Shown here: positions 52,703 through 62,287 of the stretch, piece after piece | Layout: each line of letters starts with the position of its first letter | Numbering within the stretch: the stretch's first letter is position 1 | NCBI RefSeq assembly: GCF_017638545.1 | Contig: NZ_CP072110.1 | Location: 1,240,001-1,304,000, forward strand | Origin: Psychrosphaera ytuae | GTDB lineage: Bacteria > Pseudomonadota > Gammaproteobacteria > Enterobacterales > Alteromonadaceae | Reading direction: 5' to 3' | Length of the DNA: 64,000 bases | The notes under the pieces: generated by a model | What the model was told of the DNA's origin: nothing | What the model saw: the letters and a program-made list of their open reading frames with translations, nothing else | The model's database searches: none | Made by a program: the position numbers and the translations under genes

Positions 52703-54421
52703 ATGTTCAAAAAATCGTTAATCGCATTAACAGTAATTGCAGCTACTCAACTAACTGCATGTGGTTCAAGCAGTGACAATGACGCACCAGTAACTCCAGT
52801 AAATGCAGCACCAACTGACATTACATTATCAGCTAATGTCGTCGCTGAACGCGCAAAAGGCAGTGAAATTGGTACACTTAGCGCAACAGACGGAGACTCA
52901 GGTGAAACGTTCACATTTACTACATCTACTGATGGTTTTGTAATTGACGGTACAACGCTTTCTTTAGCACCTGGTATTGCTCTAGACTTTGAAGTTGCTG
53001 CAACTGCAAGCGTAGAAGTTACCGTGACAGACTCAGCGAGCAATACGTTCACTAAGACATTGGACATCACGGTTGAAGACGTTCAAGAAGTTTATGCATT
53101 CAGCAACAACGACGACAGTGTCTCTTATTCTGGCCAAATTGCGCGTCACCTAATCATTGCCGAACTAAACAACTACATCAACAACCAGCTAGACGCTGAC
53201 GTTGATAACGGTGTATTTGAGACGGCAGATGATGTTATCACTAAATTAAATAGCTTCTTTGAAACCGCGAATGACACAGAGTATGCATTGCGTTGGGAAA
53301 ACGAAGCATTAACAGTATCGACACTATCTACACCAGTTCAAACGGTTTTAACTGAAGTTTCAAATACTAACAAAGACTTAGTTAGCAAAATTGCCGGTAA
53401 CGATGCCAAAGGTCAACACAAAGACTGGAACACAGAAGGCTTTGTAGCTTTTGAAACCGAAACATACCAAAGCCCAGAAGCACTAATCCGTTGGTACTTC
53501 GCGCAAATCGCAGCCAATGTTGAGACAGAAATCAACGGCAGCCAGCGTACAGACGTAAATGGCGACGTAATCACTAAAGTTTACATCGGCGAAAATGGCT
53601 TAGACTACAAACAACTGATCCAAAAGACCTTACTAGGTACCGTTGCCTTCTCTCAAGGTGCTGATGACTACCTAGGTAGCGACGTTGAAGATAAAGGTCT
53701 TCTAACAGACAACACAACAATTCTAGATGGCAAAAACTACACCAACCTAGAACACCAATTCGATGAGGGTTTTGGTTACTTCGGCGCGGCTCGTGATTAC
53801 TTGTTATACACTGACGAAGAAATCGCAGCAAAAGGCGGTCGTGATACACACCAAGGTATGTTTGATTCTAACGCTGATGGCGAGATCGACTTTAACTCTG
53901 AGTACAACTTTGGTCACTCACAAAACGCTGCTAAGCGTGACATCAATACAGCGGGCAACACTAACCCAACAGATTTCACTGAATTAGCAATGCGTGGCTT
54001 CATTGAAGGTCGTGCGCTAATTAATGCTAACGTTGGTTCGGCTCTAACTGAAGAGCAAATGACTGAACTTAACGGTTATGCACAACAAGCGATTTTGAAC
54101 TGGGAAAAATCAATTGCAGCAACAGCGGTTCATTACATCAATGACACCACTGCTGATTTAGAAAAGTTTGGTACTGAAGAATTTAGCTTTACTGATGTTG
54201 CTAAACACTGGTCAGAGTTAAAAGGCTTTGTGATTAGTTTGCAATTCAATCCAGACTCACCACTTTCTGATGCAGAACATGCAGCAGTTAATGATCTGAT
54301 TGGCGATGCGCCAGTATTAGTTGAGGCAAATGTTGCGGCTTATATTGCTGACTTGGCAACGGCACGCACTAAACTTCAGCAAGCTTATGAATTTGATGAA
54401 GAAAACGTTGCCAATTGGTAA
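52703..54421 (+). CDS. DUF4856 lipoprotein with a cadherin-like domain
   Basis: A lipoprotein signal ends at LTACGSS (Cys near residue 20). Residues about 30-120 form a cadherin-like beta domain (NAAPTDITLSANVVAERAKG, SASNTFTKTLDITVEDV). The rest is the DUF4856 domain, containing SNNDDSVSYSGQIARHLIIA, YKQLIQKTLLGTVAFSQGAD and GFGYFGAARDYL. DUF4856 proteins accompany imelysin and TonB-receptor genes in iron-regulated clusters and may take part in iron uptake at the cell surface. I start at the ATG at 52703, 4 nt after AAAGGA. A hairpin terminator follows, so expression of the downstream genes may be reduced. Confidence 0.85.
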   Translation: MFKKSLIALTVIAATQLTACGSSSDNDAPVTPVNAAPTDITLSANVVAERAKGSEIGTLSATDGDSGETFTFTTSTDGFVIDGTTLSLAPGIALDFEVAATASVEVTVTDSASNTFTKTLDITVEDVQEVYAFSNNDDSVSYSGQIARHLIIAELNNYINNQLDADVDNGVFETADDVITKLNSFFETANDTEYALRWENEALTVSTLSTPVQTVLTEVSNTNKDLVSKIAGNDAKGQHKDWNTEGFVAFETETYQSPEALIRWYFAQIAANVETEINGSQRTDVNGDVITKVYIGENGLDYKQLIQKTLLGTVAFSQGADDYLGSDVEDKGLLTDNTTILDGKNYTNLEHQFDEGFGYFGAARDYLLYTDEEIAAKGGRDTHQGMFDSNADGEIDFNSEYNFGHSQNAAKRDINTAGNTNPTDFTELAMRGFIEGRALINANVGSALTEEQMTELNGYAQQAILNWEKSIAATAVHYINDTTADLEKFGTEEFSFTDVAKHWSELKGFVISLQFNPDSPLSDAEHAAVNDLIGDAPVLVEANVAAYIADLATARTKLQQAYEFDEENVANW

Positions 54422-54441
54422 TTCTTCGTTGAATTAAATTT

Positions 54442-54466
54442 AAGGCTGACGTATGTCAGCCTTTTT
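54442..54466 (+). terminator. Hairpin terminator or attenuator
   Basis: AAGGCTGAC-gtat-GTCAGCCTT followed by TTT forms a strong 9-bp stem. It lies 20 bp after DUF4856 and before the imelysin-like gene of the same cluster, so it may act as a partial stop. Confidence 0.85.
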
Positions 54467-54522
54467 GCGTTTTTATAGAAAATTATAACGATTGTATTAG
54501 TTTTTATTTTGAGGCTTTATTT

Positions 54523-55821
54523 ATGGCTGTTTCGTTGACGACTTTTTCATTACGTCCTTTGTTTAAGCCCCTGTTTTTGGCGGCGACGCTTACCTCTTTA
54601 CTCGCTTGTGGTGACTCAGTCACGAGCGCTGCTGGAAGCCAGTTTAACGGCGGCAATGTGGATCAGGGCGACAATAACTCAGGTGGTGATACAGGTAATG
54701 GTAACTCATCAGATTTTGATAAGACCAAACTTCTAAACGACTTAGTTGAGCAGGTCTTTGTCCCTGCCGTTAACGACTTTCAACAAGCAAGTACTGAACA
54801 CGCAACTGCGGTTGCCGCGTACTGCAGCGATTTAAAAACTCAACAAGTGTCAGACGCTGACTTACTGCAAACAGCTAAAACTAGCTGGCAAGTGAGTATG
54901 AGCGCTTGGCAACAGCTTGAAGTTATGCAAATTGGGCCGCTTTTAAACAATGACGCTCAACTTCGCAACGAGATTTACTCTTGGCCGGTTACCAATCAAT
55001 GTGCTGTTGACCAAGATGTAGGCTTTAACGAGGCGGGCACCGTTGCAGGCGGCGAATATGACATTTCAAAACGCACATCAACCCGCCGTGGCCTAGATGC
55101 ACAAGAGTATTTACTGTTTAACACCGATTTAAATCACGCTTGTGCAAACGACTCTCAAGCGCCACAAAACTGGAACCAACGCCCAGATATCGAACGCCAA
55201 ATTGCTCGTTGTGAGTATTCAGTCGAGGTTGCCAACGACTTATTGAACTCAGCCAATGAGTTGGCGGATGCTTGGTTAAGTGGTGGTGCAAGCAGCTATG
55301 CTGAAATATTGAAAACAGCCGCAACTAATGGCCAGTTTGACAATGTTGATGCAGCGATTAACCGAGTAACTGATGCCCTCTTCTACGTCGACAAGATCAC
55401 CAAAGACGCCAAGCTAGGTGCTCCGGTTGGCTTGATCAACAATAGCTGTGGCACAGCGACTTGTGTTAATGATATCGAATCTCGACTGAGCGCTCATTCA
55501 TTACAAAACATCCGCGCTAATATCGTCGCGATGCAACGTGTATTTAAAGGTGGCAGCTCAGATACCGACGTGGGTTTTGACGATTATTTAGTGGCCGTTG
55601 ACGCCTCTGAACTGGCAGTGACTATGGCAACCGATATTCAAGCCATGATTGATGCTATTGATAGTTTTGAAGGCGAGTTTGAGGCAGCCGTTGTCAACGA
55701 GCCAGCAAAAGTTCAAGCGCTTTACCAAAACATTAAAAAAGTCACTGACAACTTAAAGTCAGCGTTCATCACCTTTTTATCATTGCAGTTACCAGCGTCA
55801 TCAGCCGGAGACGCTGACTAA
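54523..55821 (+). CDS. Imelysin-like lipoprotein
   Basis: The lipobox is LTSLLACGDS (Cys near residue 29), followed by a Gly/Asn/Asp-rich linker and the helical imelysin domain: WQVSMSAWQQLEVMQIGPLL, SWPVTNQCAVDQDV, RGLDAQEYLLFN and the C-terminal bundle. The imelysin motif GxHxxE reads GLDAQE, with Asp for His, as in one branch of the family. Related proteins bind iron or heme at the cell surface or periplasm. The stop overlaps the start of the TonB receptor gene by 1 bp. Confidence 0.85.
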   Translation: MAVSLTTFSLRPLFKPLFLAATLTSLLACGDSVTSAAGSQFNGGNVDQGDNNSGGDTGNGNSSDFDKTKLLNDLVEQVFVPAVNDFQQASTEHATAVAAYCSDLKTQQVSDADLLQTAKTSWQVSMSAWQQLEVMQIGPLLNNDAQLRNEIYSWPVTNQCAVDQDVGFNEAGTVAGGEYDISKRTSTRRGLDAQEYLLFNTDLNHACANDSQAPQNWNQRPDIERQIARCEYSVEVANDLLNSANELADAWLSGGASSYAEILKTAATNGQFDNVDAAINRVTDALFYVDKITKDAKLGAPVGLINNSCGTATCVNDIESRLSAHSLQNIRANIVAMQRVFKGGSSDTDVGFDDYLVAVDASELAVTMATDIQAMIDAIDSFEGEFEAAVVNEPAKVQALYQNIKKVTDNLKSAFITFLSLQLPASSAGDAD

Positions 55822-58133
55822 TGAAAAACAGAATTAACAACATCATGACAAACACAACAACATCAATAGTTTCTATTGCAGTACTAACAGCGCTCGGTTT
55901 GGCGGCATCTAATGCCTATGCTGAAGAGGCAAATAATGCAGCCTCAGCAAAAGTCGAAAAAGACATAGAACACATCCAAATCATTAGCCGTAAAGACGAG
56001 TTAAACAAGGAAGCGGGTTCAGTTACATTGTTAGATGAAGTCGCCCTAGAAAAATTTGAATACGATGACATTCACCGTATTTTAGCGAATGTACCCGGCG
56101 TTAATATCCGTCAAGAAGACGGTTATGGATTACGTCCCAACATTGGCTTTCGCGGTGTCACACCTGAACGTAGTAAAAAAATAAACATCTTAGAAGACGG
56201 CGTACTAAGTGGTCCTGCGCCTTATTCTGCACCAGCCGCTTATTACTTTCCTTCCATGTCACGTATGACATCCGTAGAGGTTGTAAAAGGTCCTGGAGCC
56301 ATAAAATACGGACCTAATACAGTAGCAGGCACGCTCAACTTAACGACGCGCGCAATTCCAGAATTGGCAACAGGCCAAATAGAAGTTGCCGCTGGTTCAA
56401 ATGGTTACGGCAAGTTACACGGCCACTATGGCAGTACCACAGAGCTCAAAGATGGCCGCTTAGGCTTTGTAGGTGAAGTATTACGCCAACAAGCAGATGG
56501 CTTCAAAGACATCGATAACGCCCAACAAAGTTTGTTTGATGACGATTCTGGTTTTGTTAAAAACGACATCATGTTAAAGGTGGGTTACGCTAATACGTTA
56601 AACCTATTTGGTGATCTTGTTGAACAGTCGTTCGAAATGAAAGTAAGTCACTCTAATGAAGACTCTAACGAGACCTACTTAGGCCTTACGGATGCAGATT
56701 TCACCGCTAACCCTTATCGCCGTTATGCGATTACGCAGGCTGCCAATATGGATTGGGAGCACGATCAAGTTCAGTTCACTCATCAGTTGACCGCGAGTAA
56801 ATTTAGTTTAACGACGCGTTTGTATAACAACGAGTTCACCCGAGCTTGGCGCAAGGTGAATAGTTTTGCTCAAACAGGCAACAACGCGACGGATAGAACA
56901 CTCCAAGAAATTTTAGCTAATCCTGACGAAGGAATTAACCAAGAGTTTTACCAAGTCATTACCGGTCAGAAAGACTCTGAGGCGTTGTATGAACAATTAG
57001 TCGTTGGTACGAATGATCGCTCTTACTACTCTCGTGGTATTCAATCTGATGTAAAATTTAGTACTGCCATTGCCGGTACACCAAACTTACTCAACGTCGG
57101 AGTTAGATTCCACCAAGATCGTATCGACCGTGATCATTTTGAACAAAATTATCTAATGACATCAGGTGTGCTGAGCCCGGATCAATTAGGGCCAAAATTC
57201 ACCACGGTAAATTACGAAGAAACCGACGCTCTGTCTTTGTACTTTGCCGACACTCTTACCTTTGGCGCACTAGACGTAACCTTAGGCGGTCGCGCTGAGT
57301 TGACGGAAAGCCGCTATCAAAACGAAGTGGCAGGTGCAGAACAAGATTGGTTAGAAAAACAAACCGATGTGTTCTTATACAGCGCGTCGGCGTTTTATAC
57401 CTTAAATGACAATATGGGTTTATTTGCAGGTGTTCATGAGGGATTTGTTCCAACTAGCCCTAAACAAGCACCAGAAATAGAACCAGAGCAAAGCGTCAAT
57501 TACGAGTTAGGATACCGCTACAACGACCAACAGACTCAATTTGAAACCGTTTTATTCTTTAATGATTTCGACAACTTAAAAGAAAGCTGTTCGTTTTCGA
57601 CGTCAGCCTCATGTACCAATACCGCACGAGTTGACCAAGAATACAATGGTGGAGAAGTTGACGTAAAAGGCCTAGAGCTAAACTTACAGCGTCGTGAATA
57701 TGTTTCAGACCACTTTGATTTACCTTGGTCAATTACCTATACCCGCACCGACTCGGAGTTTAAAAATAGCTTCGAATCGACCTTTGAACTGTGGGGTGAC
57801 GTGACCGCGGGTGACCCTGTTCCTTACTTACCTGAGCAACAGTTAACGGTAAACCTTGGCCTTGCTGGTACTAATTGGCAAGTGAACCTATTGGTTAAAT
57901 ACATCGACGAGATGCAAGAAGCCGCAGGTGAAAATGTCGCTTTATCCGGAAAAACAACCGACGCCTATACAGTCGTAGATATTTCTGCAAGCTACGAGCT
58001 TGGGCAGTGGGGAAGTGTTTATGCCAAAGTCGATAATTTAACCGACAAGGTAGCACTAGTTAGCCGTCGTCCATTTGGCGCAAGACCAAGCAAACCTCGC
58101 CAAGTCTTTGTCGGTTACAAATACGACTTTTAA
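55821..58133 (+). CDS. TonB-dependent receptor (FecA-like)
   Basis: The 770-residue protein has a signal peptide (ending SNAYAEE), a plug domain (IEHIQIISRKDELNKEAGSV, YGLRPNIGFRGVTPERSKKI, VEVVKGPGAIKYGPNTVAG) and a 22-strand barrel ending with an aromatic residue (YKYDF). The plug resembles FecA-type ferric siderophore/citrate receptors. Cotranscription with the imelysin-like lipoprotein and the Fur promoter imply iron-complex uptake. The ligand is not known. Confidence 0.93.
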   Translation: MKNRINNIMTNTTTSIVSIAVLTALGLAASNAYAEEANNAASAKVEKDIEHIQIISRKDELNKEAGSVTLLDEVALEKFEYDDIHRILANVPGVNIRQEDGYGLRPNIGFRGVTPERSKKINILEDGVLSGPAPYSAPAAYYFPSMSRMTSVEVVKGPGAIKYGPNTVAGTLNLTTRAIPELATGQIEVAAGSNGYGKLHGHYGSTTELKDGRLGFVGEVLRQQADGFKDIDNAQQSLFDDDSGFVKNDIMLKVGYANTLNLFGDLVEQSFEMKVSHSNEDSNETYLGLTDADFTANPYRRYAITQAANMDWEHDQVQFTHQLTASKFSLTTRLYNNEFTRAWRKVNSFAQTGNNATDRTLQEILANPDEGINQEFYQVITGQKDSEALYEQLVVGTNDRSYYSRGIQSDVKFSTAIAGTPNLLNVGVRFHQDRIDRDHFEQNYLMTSGVLSPDQLGPKFTTVNYEETDALSLYFADTLTFGALDVTLGGRAELTESRYQNEVAGAEQDWLEKQTDVFLYSASAFYTLNDNMGLFAGVHEGFVPTSPKQAPEIEPEQSVNYELGYRYNDQQTQFETVLFFNDFDNLKESCSFSTSASCTNTARVDQEYNGGEVDVKGLELNLQRREYVSDHFDLPWSITYTRTDSEFKNSFESTFELWGDVTAGDPVPYLPEQQLTVNLGLAGTNWQVNLLVKYIDEMQEAAGENVALSGKTTDAYTVVDISASYELGQWGSVYAKVDNLTDKVALVSRRPFGARPSKPRQVFVGYKYDF

Positions 58134-58165
58134 CCCTAACTGTAGAGTAATCAAAGAAAAACCAA

Positions 58166-59224
58166 ATGTTCAGTGAAATTGAGTTCGGATTATTGTGGAA
58201 TATAGAGTGGTTGCAGCAAGCTGCAACCTCGTTTTTGAATCACTTGACCAATCCAAACAAAAGACTGTTCTGGGGCTACTCTTTGGCTACATTGGTGTTT
58301 GTCGCAATTGTTTATTGGTTGGAATACAAACGTACCGGTCAATGGCAATGGCGACGAGCATTCGGTCGAGACGTTTTATTGAGCACCTCATCAAAACTAG
58401 ACGTTAAAATTTGGTTGCTCAATATTGGTATAAAGTTATGGCTCATTGCACCTCTATTAATTGCCGTCGCTCCCGTTGCAATTAGTGTAAATAATGGGCT
58501 CAATTTTGTGTTTGGGCCCAGTGCATTTAAAGGCGTATCCGATTCGACCGTCATGCTCACCTTTACGTTAGTGCTATTTCTTCTCGATGACTTTAGTCGT
58601 TTCTTTTTGCATTGGCTAATGCACAAAGTCCCGGCATTATGGGCCATACATAAGCTGCACCACAGTGCAGAAGTATTAACGCCTATTACGGTATATCGGA
58701 CCCACCCGATTGAGAGCTGGCTATACGCAACACGATTGATGCTCGTCAATGGCATAACGATTGGCTTGGGTGTCTATTTGTTTAGTGCCCAGCTAAGCTT
58801 TTACGATATTGCAGGGGCAAATGTTGGCGTATTTATTTTTAATCTCTTTGCAGCCAACTTACGTCATTCACAAGTATGGCTAAGCTGGGGTACAAGAGTT
58901 GAAAATTGGTTTATCTCGCCTGCCCAACATCAAATTCACCACAGCCAAGCTATTGAGCATCACGATAAAAACTTTGGCTCAGCTTTGGCAGTATGGGACC
59001 GCTTATTCGGTACTTTAGTCAGCGCAAAATCTGTGTCAGGCCACCACTCCCAAACTGACCCAAAACTGACTTTTGGGGTTAGTGATTTTAGCCCAAGTAA
59101 TATCTGGCAAGCCTATGTCAGTCCCTGTAAGGACGCTGTTACCTCGTCCTTTCTATCTACTCTCCTAACCAAACTGCTCACAAGACCACAAACTAAAAAC
59201 GTGTCAAAAGCCCGCAAAGTGTAA
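58166..59224 (+). CDS. Sterol desaturase/fatty-acid hydroxylase family membrane protein
   Basis: The 352-residue protein has several membrane helices and the three His boxes of di-iron hydroxylases: HWLMH near residue 150, HKLHHS near 165, and HQIHHS with EHHDKNFG near 255. The enzyme family inserts oxygen into lipid substrates. It follows the TonB receptor by 32 bp in the same direction, so a di-iron enzyme may be made together with iron uptake. The substrate is unknown; the ending is basic and poorly conserved. Confidence 0.85.
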   Translation: MFSEIEFGLLWNIEWLQQAATSFLNHLTNPNKRLFWGYSLATLVFVAIVYWLEYKRTGQWQWRRAFGRDVLLSTSSKLDVKIWLLNIGIKLWLIAPLLIAVAPVAISVNNGLNFVFGPSAFKGVSDSTVMLTFTLVLFLLDDFSRFFLHWLMHKVPALWAIHKLHHSAEVLTPITVYRTHPIESWLYATRLMLVNGITIGLGVYLFSAQLSFYDIAGANVGVFIFNLFAANLRHSQVWLSWGTRVENWFISPAQHQIHHSQAIEHHDKNFGSALAVWDRLFGTLVSAKSVSGHHSQTDPKLTFGVSDFSPSNIWQAYVSPCKDAVTSSFLSTLLTKLLTRPQTKNVSKARKV

Positions 59225-59300
59225 CAATTTGCGAACCGCACCTTGAATCCTGCGATAACACCTTTATAACATGGAGGTATCAATCGAAAAGGATTCATTT

Positions 59301-60062
59301 ATGTTTAAAAAGCTTCTTGCCAGTGTAGGCATCGGCTCGGCCAAAGTAGATACCTATGTATTAACCGAACATTTAACGCCAGGTGCTGATTGTGACCTCA
59401 GAGTTGTAATCAAGGCGGGTGATTCGGTAGAACAAGACATTAACGGTCTATCACTAGCGCTTTGTACGTCAGCCAAGTCAGAAAAAGAGGTCGGCGACAG
59501 CGAAGTGACGGTCAACGAAACAATCGTTTTAGGCAAGTGGGCAATCAACCCTCAAGAACTTGGACTTCACAATGGGGTTCTGGCTGCAGGCCAAACTATC
59601 GAACAAGATTTAACTATCAAGCTGCACGACGAAACGCCGGTCACAGATATCGCAGGTAGCAAATCACAGGTATGGATAAAAACCGGTCTCGATATTGATA
59701 TGGGTCTGGACAGCTCTGACAAGGATTATTTGGCAATTAAACCTAACCCTGTCCAACTTAATGCCCTCAATGCTCTACATGAAATGGGTTATCAATTATT
59801 CAAAGTAGATGTTGAGAAAGGTCGTCTAAATGGCAACGGATTTAGTAGTTCAATTCCTTGTTATCAAGAGTTTGAATTACGCCGCCCAAGTGGCCTCTTC
59901 TCTAAAAGTGAAGTTGAAATAAGTTTTGTTCAATTGGGCCATCAAGTCGGTATTTTGTTAGAAAAAGATCGCTTTTTTGGCGGTGATGCCTATTACAGCT
60001 CAATTGTCCCAACTTCATCCTCAAGTTCTGAATTAAAACAGTTATTTGAATCTTGGTTATAA
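59301..60062 (+). CDS. Spo0M-like arrestin-fold protein
   Basis: The 253-residue protein begins MFKKLLASVGIGSAKVDT, the start of the Spo0M family, with an arrestin-like N-terminal beta sandwich and a C-terminal domain (ELRRPSGLFSKSEVEISFVQ, GDAYYSSIVPTSSSS). In Bacillus Spo0M affects sporulation; in Gram-negatives its role is unknown. The ATG at 59301 follows AAAGGA by 8 nt; an earlier in-frame ATG has no such site. A terminator follows at 60083. Confidence 0.85.
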   Translation: MFKKLLASVGIGSAKVDTYVLTEHLTPGADCDLRVVIKAGDSVEQDINGLSLALCTSAKSEKEVGDSEVTVNETIVLGKWAINPQELGLHNGVLAAGQTIEQDLTIKLHDETPVTDIAGSKSQVWIKTGLDIDMGLDSSDKDYLAIKPNPVQLNALNALHEMGYQLFKVDVEKGRLNGNGFSSSIPCYQEFELRRPSGLFSKSEVEISFVQLGHQVGILLEKDRFFGGDAYYSSIVPTSSSSSELKQLFESWL

Positions 60063-60082
60063 ACCAACTTCTCCGACCATTC

Positions 60083-60106
60083 GGCCGCGTTTAGCGGCCT
60101 TTTTTT
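60083..60106 (+). terminator. Rho-independent terminator after the Spo0M-like gene
   Basis: The 6-bp GC-only stem GGCCGC with GCGGCC and a 5-nt loop is followed by seven T. Confidence 0.95.
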
Positions 60107-60265
60107 GTGCATTAATCGCATCAATATAGTGCATTTTTCTTTTCTTTCATTTTTATTACAAATAGCTCTTTTTTTATCCATCTAGTTTGTTTACAGTGGT
60201 TGTCGTGCATAGGTGTTGTACTAACACTCCAATAATAATAAATAATGATAGTTAGGTTGTAGTAT

Positions 60266-62266
60266 ATGGACTTTATAAACCAATCCATCACGCGCAGAAT
60301 CGTATTCTGGACGGTTTTGCCCCTGTTTGTTTTATCCATCATCGCCGGAATTTATCAAGTTTCTGGTGTCAAAGACTCTACTCAAAAGCGCGTCGAAACC
60401 GGCATCAATAATATTGTAAAAATAAATGCCACCGAGATCCGCGGCTTTTTTGAAGCCAAGGGACAAATTATTCACAGTATTTTTGCCAATCCTCAAGTAC
60501 TTGATTGGTTTTCTAATTACGACGACAGAGGCGGCGATTTAAGTAGCGACCAAGAGTATAAGGACGTCGTTCGCTACTTTAAGTATTTTTCAGATCAAGA
60601 CCCTGCCATAAAGAGCGTATTTTTTGGCTCTGGTAATACCTTTGAGTACTTTGACTTAAATGGTCGTTACGAAAGTGATACTTACTACACCAACAAACGA
60701 CCTTGGTGGGACGAAGCTCAGATGAAAGGCAGCCTATACGTCTCAGATCCTGCTGTAGATGCCAACGACGGCTCTATCTCAGCAACCGTCAAAACACCAA
60801 TTTACGATGATGCACGTCGTTTAATTGGTGTGGCAGGAATGGACATACTGGTTACGACGATTGGCCAAGAGTTACTGAGCAAGATCAAATATGAAGATGA
60901 AGGATTTGCCTTTTTGGTGACCGATGAAGGTAAGCTGGTTTATTTTCCGGGTTTTAACAAAAAGTTTACCCCCGGCACTTTGATGAGCAAGGTTGATAGT
61001 CAATTCAACGACACCGAAGGCTTCGCTACTTTGCAAAAAGAATTGATGCTTCACAATGAAGGCAAATCACACGTTGTATGGAACAACGAGCCTTACACTA
61101 TCATGTATTCTTCAATCGAAAATGACTATCCCAAAATGAGCTGGCGCTTGGGTTTTGCAGTGCCTGACTCAGTACTAAATCAACCGGTAAAAGATGCAAT
61201 CTGGTCAAATGTCACTTTGGTTATTTTGGTGATGTTGCTGATCTGTGGTTTGGTTTATTTTACTACTGTACCAGTGTTAAAACCTATCAAACACCTAGTT
61301 ACAACGATGCGCGATATTTCTCAGGGCGAAGGCGATTTAACCAAGCGTATTGAAATTGATCGCAATGATGAAGTCGGCGCACTTGCCATCGAATTCAATC
61401 ATTTTGTTAACAAAATCCAAGCACTTGTTAAGCAATCAGTCGAACTAACCGAAAATGTTCGCCAAAGTTCAGAGCGCGTTGACCACACCTCATCGCAAAT
61501 TATAAAACTGGTCGACAAAGAAAAATCAGAAATCGTCCAGGTTGCTAGTGCCTCTGAAGAGCTGGCCTACACCAGTGAACAAATGGCTCAAAATACCACG
61601 CACGCAATGACCCACGCGGCGTTAGCAGAGAACAAAGTCGTAGATGGCGCCAAAGTTGTTCACAGCGCTATTACTGATATTACCTCTCTATCCAAAAACG
61701 TATTAAGCGCTGCAGATGTTGTTCGCGTCTTACGCCAAGACTCAGAAGGCGTTGGTGAAGTCTTAAATGTGATCCGTACCATCGCTGAACAAACCAACTT
61801 ACTTGCTCTCAACGCGGCAATTGAAGCTGCAAGAGCTGGTGAACAAGGTAAAGGCTTTGCCGTTGTAGCAGATGAGGTAAGAACCCTAGCAAGTCGTACT
61901 CAAGAGTCGACGGCCAACATTCAAGACATCATTGAAGGACTACGCAGCAGTGCTAGTAAGGCCGAAACCGTAATGGAAGAAAGCCGTGAATACGCTGAGC
62001 GCAGTATCAGCCAAACTCAACGCATTGACGACACATTGAAAGAGATCACCGTTGCTATTAAAGAAATTCAGCAGCAAACAGAATCGATTTCACAAGCGAG
62101 TAACGAACAAACCGAAACCGCGCACTCAGTGTCAAAAAATGTCGGTCACCTCAAGTCATTGGCTGATGAATCCGTTAATGAGACACAAGGCGCAACCGAT
62201 TCGATTAATCAGATGCGCGCTGATGCTCATCGCTTGGCCAACGTTATGGGTCAGTTTAAGGTTTAA
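60266..62266 (+). CDS. Methyl-accepting chemotaxis protein with dCache sensor
   Basis: Transmembrane helix 1 is at about residues 12-32, then a double-Cache periplasmic sensor (about 35-300) with RPWWDEAQMKGSLYVSDP and GVAGMDILV, helix 2 at about 313-335, a HAMP domain, and the cytoplasmic signalling hairpin whose tip reads EQTNLLALNAAIEAARAGEQ. The Cache pattern with the RPWW-type motif is typical for amino-acid or small-acid sensing. The final ten residues lack the pentapeptide receptor tail. The gene ends 22 bp before a convergent gene. Confidence 0.92.
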   Translation: MDFINQSITRRIVFWTVLPLFVLSIIAGIYQVSGVKDSTQKRVETGINNIVKINATEIRGFFEAKGQIIHSIFANPQVLDWFSNYDDRGGDLSSDQEYKDVVRYFKYFSDQDPAIKSVFFGSGNTFEYFDLNGRYESDTYYTNKRPWWDEAQMKGSLYVSDPAVDANDGSISATVKTPIYDDARRLIGVAGMDILVTTIGQELLSKIKYEDEGFAFLVTDEGKLVYFPGFNKKFTPGTLMSKVDSQFNDTEGFATLQKELMLHNEGKSHVVWNNEPYTIMYSSIENDYPKMSWRLGFAVPDSVLNQPVKDAIWSNVTLVILVMLLICGLVYFTTVPVLKPIKHLVTTMRDISQGEGDLTKRIEIDRNDEVGALAIEFNHFVNKIQALVKQSVELTENVRQSSERVDHTSSQIIKLVDKEKSEIVQVASASEELAYTSEQMAQNTTHAMTHAALAENKVVDGAKVVHSAITDITSLSKNVLSAADVVRVLRQDSEGVGEVLNVIRTIAEQTNLLALNAAIEAARAGEQGKGFAVVADEVRTLASRTQESTANIQDIIEGLRSSASKAETVMEESREYAERSISQTQRIDDTLKEITVAIKEIQQQTESISQASNEQTETAHSVSKNVGHLKSLADESVNETQGATDSINQMRADAHRLANVMGQFKV

Positions 62267-62287
62267 ACTGACCTATTTAAACCAAGC

